The notes: generated by a model from the sequence alone, not told the origin. A DNA stretch of 64,000 nucleotides from Bradyrhizobium sp. CCGUVB4N (GCF_024199945.1 NZ_JANADP010000001.1:2852001-2916000); one strand, 5' to 3'. Shown: positions 1-9,079, counted from the first letter of the stretch. Numbers and translations are program-made.

Positions 1-77
1 TTCGCGCTGGACTGCAATGCGCCGGGCGGCTCAGGATAGTCGTCCACTGCGATCAGCAAGACGCCAAATTCTTCCAT
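1..77 (-). CDS. Truncated ORF at window edge, possibly caspase-like N-terminus
   Basis: An ORF on the minus strand opens with ATG at 77 and runs off the window edge. Its visible 25 residues contain LLIAVDDYP followed by a proline-rich turn, which resembles the first beta strand of bacterial caspase-fold (peptidase C14) domains such as ALLIGVxxYP. No catalytic residue is visible, so the family is only a guess. The gene is divergent from the LCAT-like hydrolase, with under 70 nt between the two starts. An earlier in-frame GTG upstream could extend it. Confidence 0.35.
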   Translation of the reverse strand, partial: MEEFGVLLIAVDDYPEPPGALQSSA

Positions 78-145
78 GGCCCAAATACTCTCAGGTTGTG
101 CTATAAGAACATACACTATTTTGAAAAAATGTATTGGAGGCAGGT

Positions 146-1489
146 ATGGGACAGCCAGGTCCAGTTACGTCTGACGCAATCATTTATTTGCCCGGCATCA
201 TGGGCAGTGAACTCGTCGATGCGCAAGATCGCGTTGTCTGGGGACTTAAACCCAGTCTCATTTTTCGGCAGACAGTGTTTGGCGACGTGTTGGACCGACT
301 GGCGCTTCGCGCCAATGATGGCATTCGGGCAAGCCAGCCGATCCAGTTTCCCGCAGCGATCCCCTTGCTCTCCTCGATGGAGCCCTACCGCGCGCTGGAA
401 ACCCGTCTGAAGAGCGTTGTCGTGGCTCCCGAGGCCGTCAGGCCCTTTGCCTATGACTGGCGCAAGTCTGTAGCCGACGCCGCCGAGATGTTAGCACCCG
501 TTGCCCGTGCGCATCTCAACCATTGGCAAGCCCGATGGAAGGTCCTGCCTGACGAGCTCAAGAAGGGCCTTCCCGATCCCGGCCTCACACTCGTGGGCCA
601 CTCGATGGGAGGGCTCGTAGCAAGCTATTTCGCTGCCTTCGGCGAGGGGGGCGAGAAAGTCCGTAACGTCATCACATTGGGCACGCCATTCGGCGGCTCA
701 TTGAACGCGGTCGGCGTCCTGGCCACCGGCAAGGCCTTCCCGTTTGGCGCGTTCGCGAATTCCTTGCGGACTGCTGCACAAACTCTGCCCGGCCTCTACG
801 AGCTGCTCGCCCGCTGGCATTGCGTGATCGATGGCAAAGATCGGCGCGCCCTCACACCTGCCGATGTCGAAGGTCTTGGCGCCAGCCGCGAACTGGCAAC
901 GACTGCGGCATCCACCATGGCGAAACTGGCCTCGGCCTTTGACAAGCCGACGGAGCGCACTCCGACCGTCCGGGCCCTCGTCGGCGTTACCCAGCCGACA
1001 TTGCAGTCCGTCCGCATCAAGGACGGAGTGCCGGAATTTTTTGAGTCCGTGGACGACACCGACCATCGCGGGGACGGCACCGTTTTTCGGTCGGCCGCGG
1101 CGCCGCCTGGCGTGGATCCAGCCTATTTGCCACAGACTCACGGCGCCTTGTCCAAGACCAACGAGGCGATCGAATATGTCGCGGCCAAGCTCACAGAGCG
1201 CCCTTTCGAAGCGTTTCTGGCCGATACGGCTGTTGGAATCCGCGTGCCCGAAGTTGTTGGCGTGGATCAGCCCTTCTTAGTCGAGTTGCTGGACGGCAGG
1301 CCAGGGCTGCTTTGCGCCATAACCGATATTGAACAGAACCAACCGCAAAAGCTGGTGCCCTCGAAATTGCGTGGCGGGTTGGTGGGGGCTGAGTTCACCG
1401 CACCAAGGCCGGGGCTTTATCGGATTTCCATCTCTGGCGGCGGCTACAGTCCGGTCGAAGCTCTCGTATGTGCAATGGATCAAGGCTAA
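146..1489 (+). CDS. LCAT-family alpha/beta hydrolase (lipase/acyltransferase-like)
   Basis: This 447-residue protein has the layout of the lecithin:cholesterol acyltransferase branch of alpha/beta hydrolases. The oxyanion-region strand is IIYLPGIMGSEL near residues 12-23. The nucleophile elbow is GHSMGG with Ser at about 153. A GDGTV motif supplies the likely acid Asp near 310, and QTHG supplies the likely His near 332. About 100 further residues form a C-terminal beta-rich tail. ATG at 146 is chosen because GGAGG lies five bases upstream; a TTG at 134 is possible. No signal peptide is apparent, so a cytoplasmic esterase or phospholipase role is inferred. The divergent partner at the window edge may be functionally linked. 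Confidence 0.8.
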   Translation: MGQPGPVTSDAIIYLPGIMGSELVDAQDRVVWGLKPSLIFRQTVFGDVLDRLALRANDGIRASQPIQFPAAIPLLSSMEPYRALETRLKSVVVAPEAVRPFAYDWRKSVADAAEMLAPVARAHLNHWQARWKVLPDELKKGLPDPGLTLVGHSMGGLVASYFAAFGEGGEKVRNVITLGTPFGGSLNAVGVLATGKAFPFGAFANSLRTAAQTLPGLYELLARWHCVIDGKDRRALTPADVEGLGASRELATTAASTMAKLASAFDKPTERTPTVRALVGVTQPTLQSVRIKDGVPEFFESVDDTDHRGDGTVFRSAAAPPGVDPAYLPQTHGALSKTNEAIEYVAAKLTERPFEAFLADTAVGIRVPEVVGVDQPFLVELLDGRPGLLCAITDIEQNQPQKLVPSKLRGGLVGAEFTAPRPGLYRISISGGGYSPVEALVCAMDQG

Positions 1490-1876
1490 TCGGCTGCGGT
1501 GCATCCATGATCATGATGGTGGCCGGCCAAACCGGTTTGGAACGGCCGCCGCCAGAGGAGGTTGAGTCCAAAACTCGAGAGTTACGTAGGATTGCGAGCC
1601 ACGAGCGCCCGAAAACCCAACCGGGCGACCAGTTGCATTTCGCTGTAGCGGGCCACCCTTCTGCAATGCAATAATCTTGTGAATTCTTGCCTCAATATTT
1701 CGGATAAGTGGCGTGCGTCACATACTACCTATTGTAGTAGTGTTAGGTTTCAGTAACGTCGATTTAATGATTCTTCCGCTAAAGGAGACGTTAACCAATC
1801 GAATCGGCAGCTCTTGATATGCGATAATTGCATAGCTACTATGCAACTACGTACTTTTTATAGGCTGGAGAGGGTG
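1490..1876. other. Intergenic region, no supported gene
   Basis: This AT-richer stretch follows the LCAT-like gene. A 68-codon frame (1468-1674) overlaps the end of that gene but has no ribosome site and no recognisable features. The right half holds small inverted repeats, including one at 1828-1846 listed separately. Confidence 0.5.
1828..1846. promoter_or_regulatory. Perfect palindrome upstream of small gene (operator candidate)
   Basis: The arms TTGCATAG and CTATGCAA are exact inverted repeats separated by CTA. The site ends 30 nt before the ATG of the following small gene. It is short and AT-rich, as expected of a repressor operator. No cognate regulator can be assigned. Confidence 0.35.
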
Positions 1877-2062
1877 ATGGCGAGCGAACCTGCTAAACCG
1901 ATAGATACGCAAGCGGCGATCAAAGCCGACTTGGAGAAAATGTTTCGCGAGAACGGCGTCGAAGCAACCGATGCTCTCACCGCAGAATTCGCGTCGATGC
2001 TAACAGACTCGATCCGAGCCGCGGCGACAAGCCCTCCTACCGCGAAGACGCCAAAGCCTTGA
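1877..2062 (+). CDS. Small hypothetical protein (61 aa)
   Basis: A 61-residue soluble, helical-looking protein ends in a Thr/Pro/Lys-rich tail. ATG at 1877 is preferred over an upstream in-frame ATG at 1814 because a GGAGAGGG ribosome site lies at the right distance. The sequence, with AIKADLEKMF and later ALTAEFASMLTDSI, suggests two amphipathic helices. I do not recognise the family. Confidence 0.5.
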   Translation: MASEPAKPIDTQAAIKADLEKMFRENGVEATDALTAEFASMLTDSIRAAATSPPTAKTPKP

Positions 2063-2361
2063 GTGGCGTAGCACACCAAGGACACCGCGAAGACAGGAGC
2101 GCTTCGCGAGAGTTCGGCAATTTCCTTCCCTGTTATTCCCGGATCTGACAAGACCCCTCAGCCACGGCGCCAACGTTTCGCCGAAAGCCATGATGCGGGC
2201 AGCCGAGTGTGTGGGATCTCGCTGAAATTTCGATACCGCATCTCAGGCTCTAGCGAACTTGCCGCGACCGCTCAGAGCCTACCTTCAAATAGCCACCAGC
2301 ACATTGAGTTCACCGCGAGGCGCTCCGAGTGCCGCCGAGGCGCTCTACTCAGCCAGCAAGG

Positions 2362-2643
2362 TCAGCTGGAGATGCCGCGAACCAGCATGTCAAGCAGCTG
2401 ATCGGGCGTCTTGATCTCCGGGTGCAATATCTCGGTGCTGAATCCGGGTTTCTTCGCAATTGCCGCATAGTCGTCGAGAATAGCCGCGGTCACAGCATCC
2501 AGTTTTGCATTGCTAACAGCAATGCCGGTTTCATCGTAAAACGCCTTGGCAAGCGTCCGAACCCTACCGCGGGCACGGTTGTTGAATATTTTTCGACGTT
2601 TGGAGTTTGATTTCTTGGGAAATTCCGGCTTCATCTGATTCAT
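2362..2643 (-). CDS. Small basic hypothetical protein (93 aa)
   Basis: A 93-residue protein begins with a Lys/Arg-rich segment (about residues 4-30) and continues with mixed helical sequence. It lies 28 nt downstream of another small minus-strand gene and probably shares its transcript. The basic N-terminus could contact nucleic acid, but no DNA-binding fold is recognisable. Ribosome-site support is weak, and the internal Met at codon 4 is an alternative start. Confidence 0.45.
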   Translation of the reverse strand: MNQMKPEFPKKSNSKRRKIFNNRARGRVRTLAKAFYDETGIAVSNAKLDAVTAAILDDYAAIAKKPGFSTEILHPEIKTPDQLLDMLVRGISS

Positions 2644-2671
2644 TGAGACAATCTCTATTCTCTATTGTTTT

Positions 2672-2881
2672 CTAAAAGGGGCCTTCGCTGATCAGCCGCT
2701 TTGCAATCTTCAGATTGCCGTCGGTTTTGGCATTAGCCTTCATCGCATCAATCACGATGGTGTTCGACCGAGGGACAAGAAGGCCCATGTCACGCGACAT
2801 GTGCTCATCAAATCTATTCGAGTTTTTGTAGCTTTCGAGAAGATCCATATAGGTACGGATCTGTTGCGGGGTAAGCGGCAT
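2672..2881 (-). CDS. Small hypothetical protein (69 aa)
   Basis: A 69-residue protein begins MPLTPQQIRTYMDLLE. ATG at 2881 is preferred because GAGGG sits six bases upstream; two TTG codons just before it are alternative starts. It appears to be the first gene of a two-gene minus-strand unit with the 93-residue gene. No family is recognised; the sequence looks soluble and helical. Confidence 0.5.
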   Translation of the reverse strand: MPLTPQQIRTYMDLLESYKNSNRFDEHMSRDMGLLVPRSNTIVIDAMKANAKTDGNLKIAKRLISEGPF

Positions 2882-2887
2882 CAACAA

Positions 2888-3583
2888 CCCTCATGCAGCG
2901 TGAAAGGCAAAAAGCTACTGTTTTCGTTTACCTTGTGCAAGCTCCAGTAGTATCAGCGCTAACGGCTACCCGATCGAATTTCGATCGACCCTAGCCAACC
3001 CTCGCTCGCCGAAATCGCGGCATCATGCAGATACCGCGACAAACGTGACAGCTACCCCATAACGATTGGCCGCCCGCAATTGCGCGTCTCGTTCGACACT
3101 GATCGTAATACCGCTTTCGCGCAGGCTGATGAAATCGCTTTACTTTTTAACGGCTTAGATTGCGGCGCCGCGCTGAGGCCCGTGATGGGACGCAGCTGCC
3201 TGCGCACGGGCCCACAACCCGGAGCAGCCACGATCGCTCCGAACCGGCATCGAGCACCCCTCGATGTCGGACGGCCGTCCGCCTTGCGGACCGGGCTCTA
3301 CGAGTACGCTTACCGAGCCATGCTGTCTCGGCCCATTCGGGTCACGATCCCATCGCGCAAGAGCTGATGTGCTCCTCGCCGGGGGCACTCGGAAAAGCGG
3401 CTCGCCTGCGGCGAACGCTATCACTGCCGCGTTCCCGGGTGCGCCTTTTAACCGGTCTCGTCGCTGCACTCGTCCCGCGAGCCGTCCCCGCTGTCGCGAG
3501 GACGTCGCTATGCTCACGCGGCCCGGGTGCCATTGCAGCGGGACGATGCGCGTTCGCGCACGTCGGTCCAGGCCTGTCGTAGC
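2888..3583. other. Long intergenic region without a supported gene
   Basis: About 700 bases carry no frame with a ribosome site and plausible protein composition. The left part is AT-richer and is the probable promoter side of the 69-aa gene. The right part is very GC-rich and only yields overlapping arginine/proline-rich shadow frames in several phases. Confidence 0.5.
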
Positions 3584-3874
3584 CTAGCTCAAGCTCGGCC
3601 AGCCCTGACTTAGCACCAGCTTGTACCCATACTCCGTCATCCATTTGGCGCGGGCGAGGTGGCTTTCGTAAGCTTGCTTGGCACGAGCCGGTTCGCGCTC
3701 GGCATCGATATGCAGGATGATTTGCGCCACCTTGCGCCAATCGGCGCCTTCCGCATTCGCATGGAGCATGCGCAGATAGGTGGTGATGTGACTATGGTCA
3801 TACGGTGTCAGCGCCGCCGGATTAGACGGTGCTATTTCCGCCACATCGGCACCCAGCGGGATGATCTTTTGCAT
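3584..3874 (-). CDS. DUF2285-domain protein of the mobile-element backbone
   Basis: The C-terminal 70 residues (ALTPYDHSHITTYLRMLHA, then DWRKVAQIILHID, then a SHLARAKWMTEYGY segment) match what I know of DUF2285. That small domain is encoded on many alphaproteobacterial integrative elements, usually next to replication/partition-type genes. The start is uncertain: ATG at 3874 gives 96 residues; ATG at 3943 would add 23 poorly conserved-looking ones. It is divergent from the ParB-like gene, with a GC-rich 380-nt control region between. Its biochemical role is unknown; DNA binding is often presumed. Confidence 0.7.
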   Translation of the reverse strand: MQKIIPLGADVAEIAPSNPAALTPYDHSHITTYLRMLHANAEGADWRKVAQIILHIDAEREPARAKQAYESHLARAKWMTEYGYKLVLSQGWPSLS

Positions 3875-4254
3875 GCCTGGACCTGAACCGAGCTTTGATG
3901 GACTCTCGGAACGAAAATGTCTCTGCCGAATGCCATCTCGCATAGTCCCGATTTATGCACCACGTGGTGCAGCCGGAGCACCACTCTCCCAGAGGCTTTC
4001 GAATATTTCTGTGCCTTTCGTTCTCTAAAGCTTCTATCGCCGCTGCCGCGGCAGCAGCTTAGGGGCGCGGCCCCTCAGCGCGGCGCAAGGGCAGGCCTGC
4101 GGTTTTGGCTCCCCCACGCTGCGCGCGGTGCCCCCAAAAATCTTGCTGCGCAAGATCCTTGGCCCTTGCGCCTTGCACACCTCGCTACTCGCCGCGAGGC
4201 AGGGGTTATGGCGGCTTTTTGCCGCGCACAACCCCAGCCTTAAGGAAAAGAACA

Positions 4255-6156
4255 ATGAGCAACAGAACCAAGACCTCCGCCGCAGCCCGCAATATCGTGA
4301 TGGTGCCGCTCGGCAAACTCAAGAAGTCGCCGAACAATGTACGCAAGGTGCCGCACACGTCCGCCGAGATCGAAGCGCTGGCCGCCAGCATCGCCTCCCT
4401 TGGCCTCCTGCAATTTCCTGTCGTCGAGCCCGAACTCGGGGCCAAGGACAAGCCGACCGGCTATTACCTCGTCAATGCAGGCGAGGGACGCCGCCTCGCG
4501 CAATTGCTTCGCGTGAAGCGAAAGGAGATTAAAAAGGATGAGCCGATCTCCTGCATCTGTGACGTCGAGCACAATGCCGCTGAGATCAGCCTCGCCGAAA
4601 ACGCCATCCGCTCCAACATGCATCCCGCCGATGAATTTGAAGCCTTCGCCGAGCTTCACACCAAGGAAGGCATGACCATCGAGGATATCGCGGGCCGCTA
4701 TGGCGTCACCCCTGCTGTCGTCAAACAGCGCCTCTCGCTCGGCGCCGTCTGCCCCTCCCTGCTCAATCTCTACCGCGCGGGCGAGATGAACCTTGATCAG
4801 TTGACCGCCTTCACCGTCACCGATAACCACGCGCGGCAGGAGGAAGTCTGGGAAACCCTCGGTTGGGACAAGAGCCGCCGCGCCATCCTGCATGCCCTGA
4901 CCGAAGGTCAGGTTTCCATCGGCGACCGCCGGGCTGTGTTTGTCGGTCTCGATGTCTACGAAAAGGCGGGAGGCAGCATCATACGCGACCTGTTCGATGA
5001 GGAAGGCGGCTACCTCGCTGACGCCGCCCTGCTCAACCGCCTCGTGCGCGAGAAGCTCCAGTCTGTGGCTGAGACCGTCATGGGTGAGGGCTGGAAATGG
5101 GTCGAGGTCGATCCCGAGTTCGACTACCGGCGCACCTGCTCCATGGGCACAATCGAGACGGTTGAGAGGGAACTTACTGAGGTGGAGCAACAGAAGCTGC
5201 AAGCCCTGCAAGAGCGGCTTGACGCCGTAAGCTATGAGGCCGAGCAGGATGATCCGCCCGGTGAAACGCTCAACGAGATCGAGCGCCTCGAACAGGAAAT
5301 CGCCGCGCTCACCGAGGAGATGTTTCGGCCAGAGGATATCGCGCGGGCAGGCGTGTTTATCGCCCTCGGCCATGTCGGTGAAGCCCGGATCGAACGCGGC
5401 TATCTGCGTCGCGAGGACCAGCCGCAGCAGGAAGGCGAGGCGGAGAATTCCAAGCAGGCCGAGACTCCATTCAGACCGGCCACCAAAACCGATGGGCTAT
5501 CCGCTGCCTTGGTTGCCGAACTGACCGCACACCGGACGGCGGCGCTGCGCAACGATCTTGCGCAAGCTCCCGAGCTGGCACTGATCGCTGTTGCCCATGC
5601 GCTGGCGGCAAAGGCCTTCTATCGCTTCGATAATCTCTCTTGCCTTGCCCTCGCGCTCAACGCCACATCCCTTTCAAGCGCCGCGTCCGGCATCGAGGAG
5701 ACAGCAGCCTGTCAGGCGATTGCTGCCCGGCACGAAGCTTGGGCAGCGCGCATGCCCAACGAGGGAAGGGCGCTCTGGTCATTCGTCTCCTCGCTCAGCA
5801 TGGATGAACTGATGTCCCTGCTCGCCCATTGTGCATCCCTGTCCCTTAACGCGGTCCAGCGCCCGGGCGATCAGTCACAAGCCGATGCGCTCGACCATGC
5901 GGCTGAATTGGCCAAGGCCATGCCGCATGACATGACCCGTTACTGGCAACCGACCATTGGCGGCTATCTAGGCCGGGTGGGCAAGGACCGCATTGCCGAG
6001 GCCGTTCGCGAAGCTGCGGGCGATGACGCTGCACGCCAGATCGTGAGCCTCAAGAAGCAGGCCATGGCTCAACGCGCCGAGCAGTTGCTCGCCGGGACGG
6101 GCTGGCTGCCACCCCTGCTCAGGTCCACCGAAGTGCGCGAACAGATTGCAGCATGA
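4255..6156 (+). CDS. Large ParB/Spo0J-like nuclease-fold protein
   Basis: This is a 633-residue ParB-superfamily protein. The N-terminal ParB domain shows VPLGKLKKSPNNVRK, then GLLQFPVV, then NAGEGRRLAQLL, the family's basic signature, and AENAIRSNMHPADEFEAF. A helix-turn-helix region follows (TIEDIAGRYGVTPAVVKQRLSL). The long C-terminal half has an acidic coiled-coil-like part near residues 300-370 and a helical tail. Such long ParB homologues are typical of integrative elements and do not pair with an adjacent ParA here. ATG at 4255 has an AAGGAAAAG ribosome site; an upstream in-frame ATG would add about 50 unlikely residues. Confidence 0.85.
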   Translation: MSNRTKTSAAARNIVMVPLGKLKKSPNNVRKVPHTSAEIEALAASIASLGLLQFPVVEPELGAKDKPTGYYLVNAGEGRRLAQLLRVKRKEIKKDEPISCICDVEHNAAEISLAENAIRSNMHPADEFEAFAELHTKEGMTIEDIAGRYGVTPAVVKQRLSLGAVCPSLLNLYRAGEMNLDQLTAFTVTDNHARQEEVWETLGWDKSRRAILHALTEGQVSIGDRRAVFVGLDVYEKAGGSIIRDLFDEEGGYLADAALLNRLVREKLQSVAETVMGEGWKWVEVDPEFDYRRTCSMGTIETVERELTEVEQQKLQALQERLDAVSYEAEQDDPPGETLNEIERLEQEIAALTEEMFRPEDIARAGVFIALGHVGEARIERGYLRREDQPQQEGEAENSKQAETPFRPATKTDGLSAALVAELTAHRTAALRNDLAQAPELALIAVAHALAAKAFYRFDNLSCLALALNATSLSSAASGIEETAACQAIAARHEAWAARMPNEGRALWSFVSSLSMDELMSLLAHCASLSLNAVQRPGDQSQADALDHAAELAKAMPHDMTRYWQPTIGGYLGRVGKDRIAEAVREAAGDDAARQIVSLKKQAMAQRAEQLLAGTGWLPPLLRSTEVREQIAA

Positions 6157-6163
6157 GTGTAGT

Positions 6164-6189
6164 GGAGAGCCGCGTTCGCGCGGCTCTCC
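6164..6189. terminator. Strong hairpin after the ParB-like gene
   Basis: An exact 11-bp stem (GGAGAGCCGCG with its complement) closes a TTCG loop eight bases after the stop codon. No clear T-run follows, so it may act as a 3' end stabiliser rather than a classical terminator. Confidence 0.6.
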
Positions 6190-6422
6190 TGACATGCGTT
6201 CCTGCGATGCCCGGAGCACATCGTGGCCCACGGGCGGATCGCCGCGACTGGCGATCTCTCATCATGCCGTCAGCTTTGCAAGGCGGCGCTCGCCGTCAAG
6301 AGCGAACGGTGCCCGCCTACGGCCTGCCTCCCATTGCGCTTTTGACCGCTCGCTCACTCCGCCTTGCCGGTCCCGACGGCAGCGCGATCGCCAATCTTGG
6401 CGATCCGTAGCCGAAAGGACAT

Positions 6423-6788
6423 ATGATGAAACTCCTCACTGAATCCCAGCGTCAAACGTTAATCGAGAATGGCCGCCGTCAGACCGAGGTCAAAGGCACG
6501 CCCGACGAAATCGACTTCGAGCCGGTCGTGAAGCTGTTCAATCCCTGCGGGGCCGGGACATGGCTTCTCACCGAGATTGATCCGTCCGACGAGACAGTAG
6601 CTTGGGGCCTTTGCGATCTCGGCATGGGCTTTCCGGAATTCGGGACGGTCAGCCTGACCGAGCTTGCTGCGTATTGTGGCCGGTTCGGACTTGGTATTGA
6701 GCGCGACCTGCATTTCAAGGCGCGTGGTCCAATCTCTCGCTATATCGAAGCTGCCAACAAAGCGGACTGCATCGTCGAGGATGTGTGA
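6423..6788 (+). CDS. DUF2958-domain protein
   Basis: The 121-residue protein matches the DUF2958 pattern: an N-terminal LLTESQRQTLIENGR helix, then VVKLFNPCGAGTWLLTEIDP, then a GLCDLGMGFPEFG segment. This small domain is recurrent on rhizobial and sphingomonad integrative elements and conjugative plasmids; its activity is unknown. The gene has AAAGGA upstream of ATG and a strong terminator immediately downstream, so it is probably its own transcription unit. The 266 nt before it carry no supported gene. Confidence 0.8.
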   Translation: MMKLLTESQRQTLIENGRRQTEVKGTPDEIDFEPVVKLFNPCGAGTWLLTEIDPSDETVAWGLCDLGMGFPEFGTVSLTELAAYCGRFGLGIERDLHFKARGPISRYIEAANKADCIVEDV

Positions 6789-6794
6789 AATAGG

Positions 6795-6821
6795 AGGAGG
6801 CGCTCACCGAGCGCCTCCTTT
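6795..6821 (+). terminator. Intrinsic terminator of the DUF2958 gene
   Basis: AGGAGGCGCTC pairs exactly with its downstream complement over 11 bp with a three-base loop, followed by TTTCT. It starts seven bases after the DUF2958 stop codon. Confidence 0.75.
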
Positions 6822-6829
6822 CTGCCCGT

Positions 6830-7285
6830 TCAGCCCAAGTGGCTCTTGGCGGGTTGCGCCGGGCCGCGTGGCCCTGCTCGCAAAATGTCGTCGAGCAATT
6901 CATCGAACGTTGGCAGCTCGCGATTGAAGTGGTTCTGAGTGGCGACGGGCCTCGCGAGTTCCGCAAACACAGTGGGCGACGTGTCGAGGAGGAACAATTC
7001 ATCCTCGGCCCCCTCGTCATCTTCCTGCTGTTGAAGTTGATCGAGTCCCTCGCAACCGATGGCGATACCCCACCAAACGGCCAGGAAAGCAACGACATCC
7101 CAGAATGGCGCCTGCCGGGCCGGAACGACCGCGAGGTAGAACGCAAGGCCGAAGAAAAGAGCTGCCATGATGAGATGACAGATGCTGTTCAGGACACGAG
7201 CGACGCGGAGCATGATCCGCACAGTCCGGTAGTAGCGGCCTTTGATGTTTTCAATGAATGTCGGTCGCTGATGAATGTGTAGCAT
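6830..7285 (-). CDS. Small membrane protein of the element (151 aa)
   Basis: A 151-residue protein has two predicted membrane segments at about residues 28-52 and 58-78 (LIMAALFFGLAFYLAVV; VVAFLAVWWGIAIGC). They are followed by an acidic cytosolic tail with DEGAEDELF and TFDELLDDIL. ATG at 7285 is supported by GAGGAGG; a much longer in-frame extension upstream looks non-coding. The family is not recognised. It faces the convergent DUF2958 gene. Confidence 0.65.
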   Translation of the reverse strand: MLHIHQRPTFIENIKGRYYRTVRIMLRVARVLNSICHLIMAALFFGLAFYLAVVPARQAPFWDVVAFLAVWWGIAIGCEGLDQLQQQEDDEGAEDELFLLDTSPTVFAELARPVATQNHFNRELPTFDELLDDILRAGPRGPAQPAKSHLG

Positions 7286-7461
7286 GTGAGCCTCCTCAAG
7301 AGATGTGAAAGTGCTTTTGAGGCTAACCGTGTTGGACGCTGTCGGATGTCGAAGGCTTCGGCAGTATTCGGTAATGGTTAGTAGCGGTCGAGAGGCCGCT
7401 CTTGAAACGGCGAAGGGAGGCTCGGGTTGAGCCTCCCTTGGGAGCGTCGTGGCATTGTCGA

Positions 7462-7692
7462 TTACTGGCCCTTCGGAAGGGCACGGCCCTCCTGATCCTC
7501 GATGAATTTCAGGAGCGTGGATTTGCGTGCGTAAATCGTCGCTGTCCCAAAACCAAAGACCGGCAGACGCTTCTTCGAGGCGAGGTAGAAGACCTTGCGC
7601 TGATACTTGGCGTCGCCAAACAGGAAAATGGCGATTGCGCGGGCGCCCTCCAGAATGTCCTCGGGCAGTTGGCTGTTGTGCATGGCAGACAT
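7462..7692 (-). CDS. Excisionase/AlpA-like small DNA-binding protein
   Basis: This 76-residue protein has the shape of MerR-like winged-helix excisionases. After a short helix (LPEDILEGARAIAIFLFG), the segment KVFYLASKKRLPVFGFGTATIYARKSTLLKFIEDQE fits the usual pattern of helix, turn, Pro-x-hydrophobic-x-x-Gly wing and C-terminal helix. On an element with a tyrosine recombinase, a recombination directionality factor is a reasonable inference. Start support is moderate. Annotated homologues are often simply called DNA-binding proteins. Confidence 0.6.
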   Translation of the reverse strand: MSAMHNSQLPEDILEGARAIAIFLFGDAKYQRKVFYLASKKRLPVFGFGTATIYARKSTLLKFIEDQEGRALPKGQ

Positions 7693-7719
7693 GATGATGC
7701 ATCCGTAGCTGGAGGTGGA

Positions 7720-8982
7720 TCAGGCAAGGGGTGGAGGCTGGTGGCCATTGAGCGGGACCTTCCGTGGCCGGCCGCGCTTCCTGCGTGGTTCGGGTGCAGG
7801 CGGTTCGGGGTCGCCCGGCTCGGGCTTCGGATTGCCGCCCGTCGGGCTCTCCGGCGGCGGCTCGTCCGGCTCGAACAGTGTCGCCGCCTGCCGCGCGAGC
7901 GCCGTCGTGCGCCGCAGGTGATCGAGCGCCATCGCCGCCGCCGTGCTCGACGGCACGTAGATCCAGTGAGCCAGGATGGGCGCGATCTCGATACCGAAAG
8001 CTATGGCTTCGAGCGCGGCCACGACTGCCACCCGCAACCAGCTCTCATGCAGGATTTCTGTGAAGGCAGTGAGCCTGCCTAGAAATCCGTCGCGCTTTGG
8101 CTTGCGATCTGAGGACGTATCCACCGCCTGCTGGATGAGCTTGTTGTGGTCCCGATTCAGGCGATCGAGGTCTGCCTTGAGGCTGTCCAGCCGCGCATAT
8201 TCGGCCGTCCGCTTGGCCTCCAATGTGGCGAGCTGAGCAGCCCCGTTGTCGGTGGCCGCAGTGGACGCAGCTTTTGCGTTCCGGCTCCCACGCACAGCCG
8301 CGCGGATGACGTTCTGCTGGAGCGACCCAATCTGGACATCCTGCGCGCGCGTGAGGGCCGCCTGGTCATTGACCGCGCGCGTTGCCCGCATGACCGCCGC
8401 CTCATAGACCGGCGTCACCCGAGCCACGATCGGCTTGTTCTCCGACAGGTAGTCGCTCTCAATCTTCGCGGTGATATCGCCCGCGTAGCCCATCATGCTG
8501 ACGAACAGAGCCACGGTCGCACTCGTCGCCACCGCCTGGCCGACGCGGAAGAGCGTGACCATGGTTGAGGCGTGTCCCGAAAGAGCCGTCGTGCGGAGTC
8601 CGGCCTTCTTCAATTCCTTGATGCCCTGCCGGTACAGCGGAGCGCGGTAGAAGCAGTAGACATCGGTGACGCCGACGAACAGCGCGGCAGATGCGCCGAT
8701 TGCCGTCAGCGACCAGCTCCATTGGCCACCCGGATTGAAGAGCGTGTTGGTAACCACGCTCAATCCGGCGCCCATGCCAATCATGCTGCCGATGCTCATG
8801 AGGCCGCGCGACATGAAGGTGCCGATTTCGTTCGACGAGGCATGCCGGGCGAGTTCGGAGGGAGTGCCTCCGCCCGCAGTGACAAGCACGCGCGAGATCA
8901 AGCCGAGCCTCGCCGGCTGAGCGAACATCCGCCCGGCCGTCTCGTCGGGTTCTGGATCGTAAAAGATCGGATTGGGGTGCAT
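7720..8982 (-). CDS. Membrane protein with coiled coil and C-terminal AT-hook
   Basis: The 420-residue protein appears to have an N-terminal cytosolic arm, membrane segments around 61-80, 88-110 and 150-170, then a long Ala/Arg-rich coiled-coil region (about 195-300). Another hydrophobic segment lies near 325-345 (VAVVAALEAIAFGIEIAPILAHWIYV). A proline-rich tail ends in RKRGRPRKVP, a textbook AT-hook. The membrane and coiled-coil layout resembles DUF4407-type proteins. A membrane protein carrying an AT-hook could tether element DNA to the membrane; that role is inference. It lies 27 nt upstream of the excisionase-like gene on the same strand. Confidence 0.65.
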   Translation of the reverse strand: MHPNPIFYDPEPDETAGRMFAQPARLGLISRVLVTAGGGTPSELARHASSNEIGTFMSRGLMSIGSMIGMGAGLSVVTNTLFNPGGQWSWSLTAIGASAALFVGVTDVYCFYRAPLYRQGIKELKKAGLRTTALSGHASTMVTLFRVGQAVATSATVALFVSMMGYAGDITAKIESDYLSENKPIVARVTPVYEAAVMRATRAVNDQAALTRAQDVQIGSLQQNVIRAAVRGSRNAKAASTAATDNGAAQLATLEAKRTAEYARLDSLKADLDRLNRDHNKLIQQAVDTSSDRKPKRDGFLGRLTAFTEILHESWLRVAVVAALEAIAFGIEIAPILAHWIYVPSSTAAAMALDHLRRTTALARQAATLFEPDEPPPESPTGGNPKPEPGDPEPPAPEPRRKRGRPRKVPLNGHQPPPLA

Positions 8983-9079
8983 GGCGTCGGTCTCCGTTGT
9001 AGGAGCCCGACAAAGACTGCATTCTTCGGGAGTAACGGTACGGGAGGCCGCAGCAGAATTTGCCGGCTTTTACCTGCGG

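Noticed and set aside
1468..1674. 68-codon frame at the end of the LCAT-like gene
   Set aside because: It overlaps the hydrolase end, lacks a ribosome site and has no recognisable sequence pattern, so coding status is unsupported.
3080..3587. Several overlapping frames on both strands
   Set aside because: They have Arg/Pro/Ala-rich composition in every phase, no ribosome sites and no motifs.
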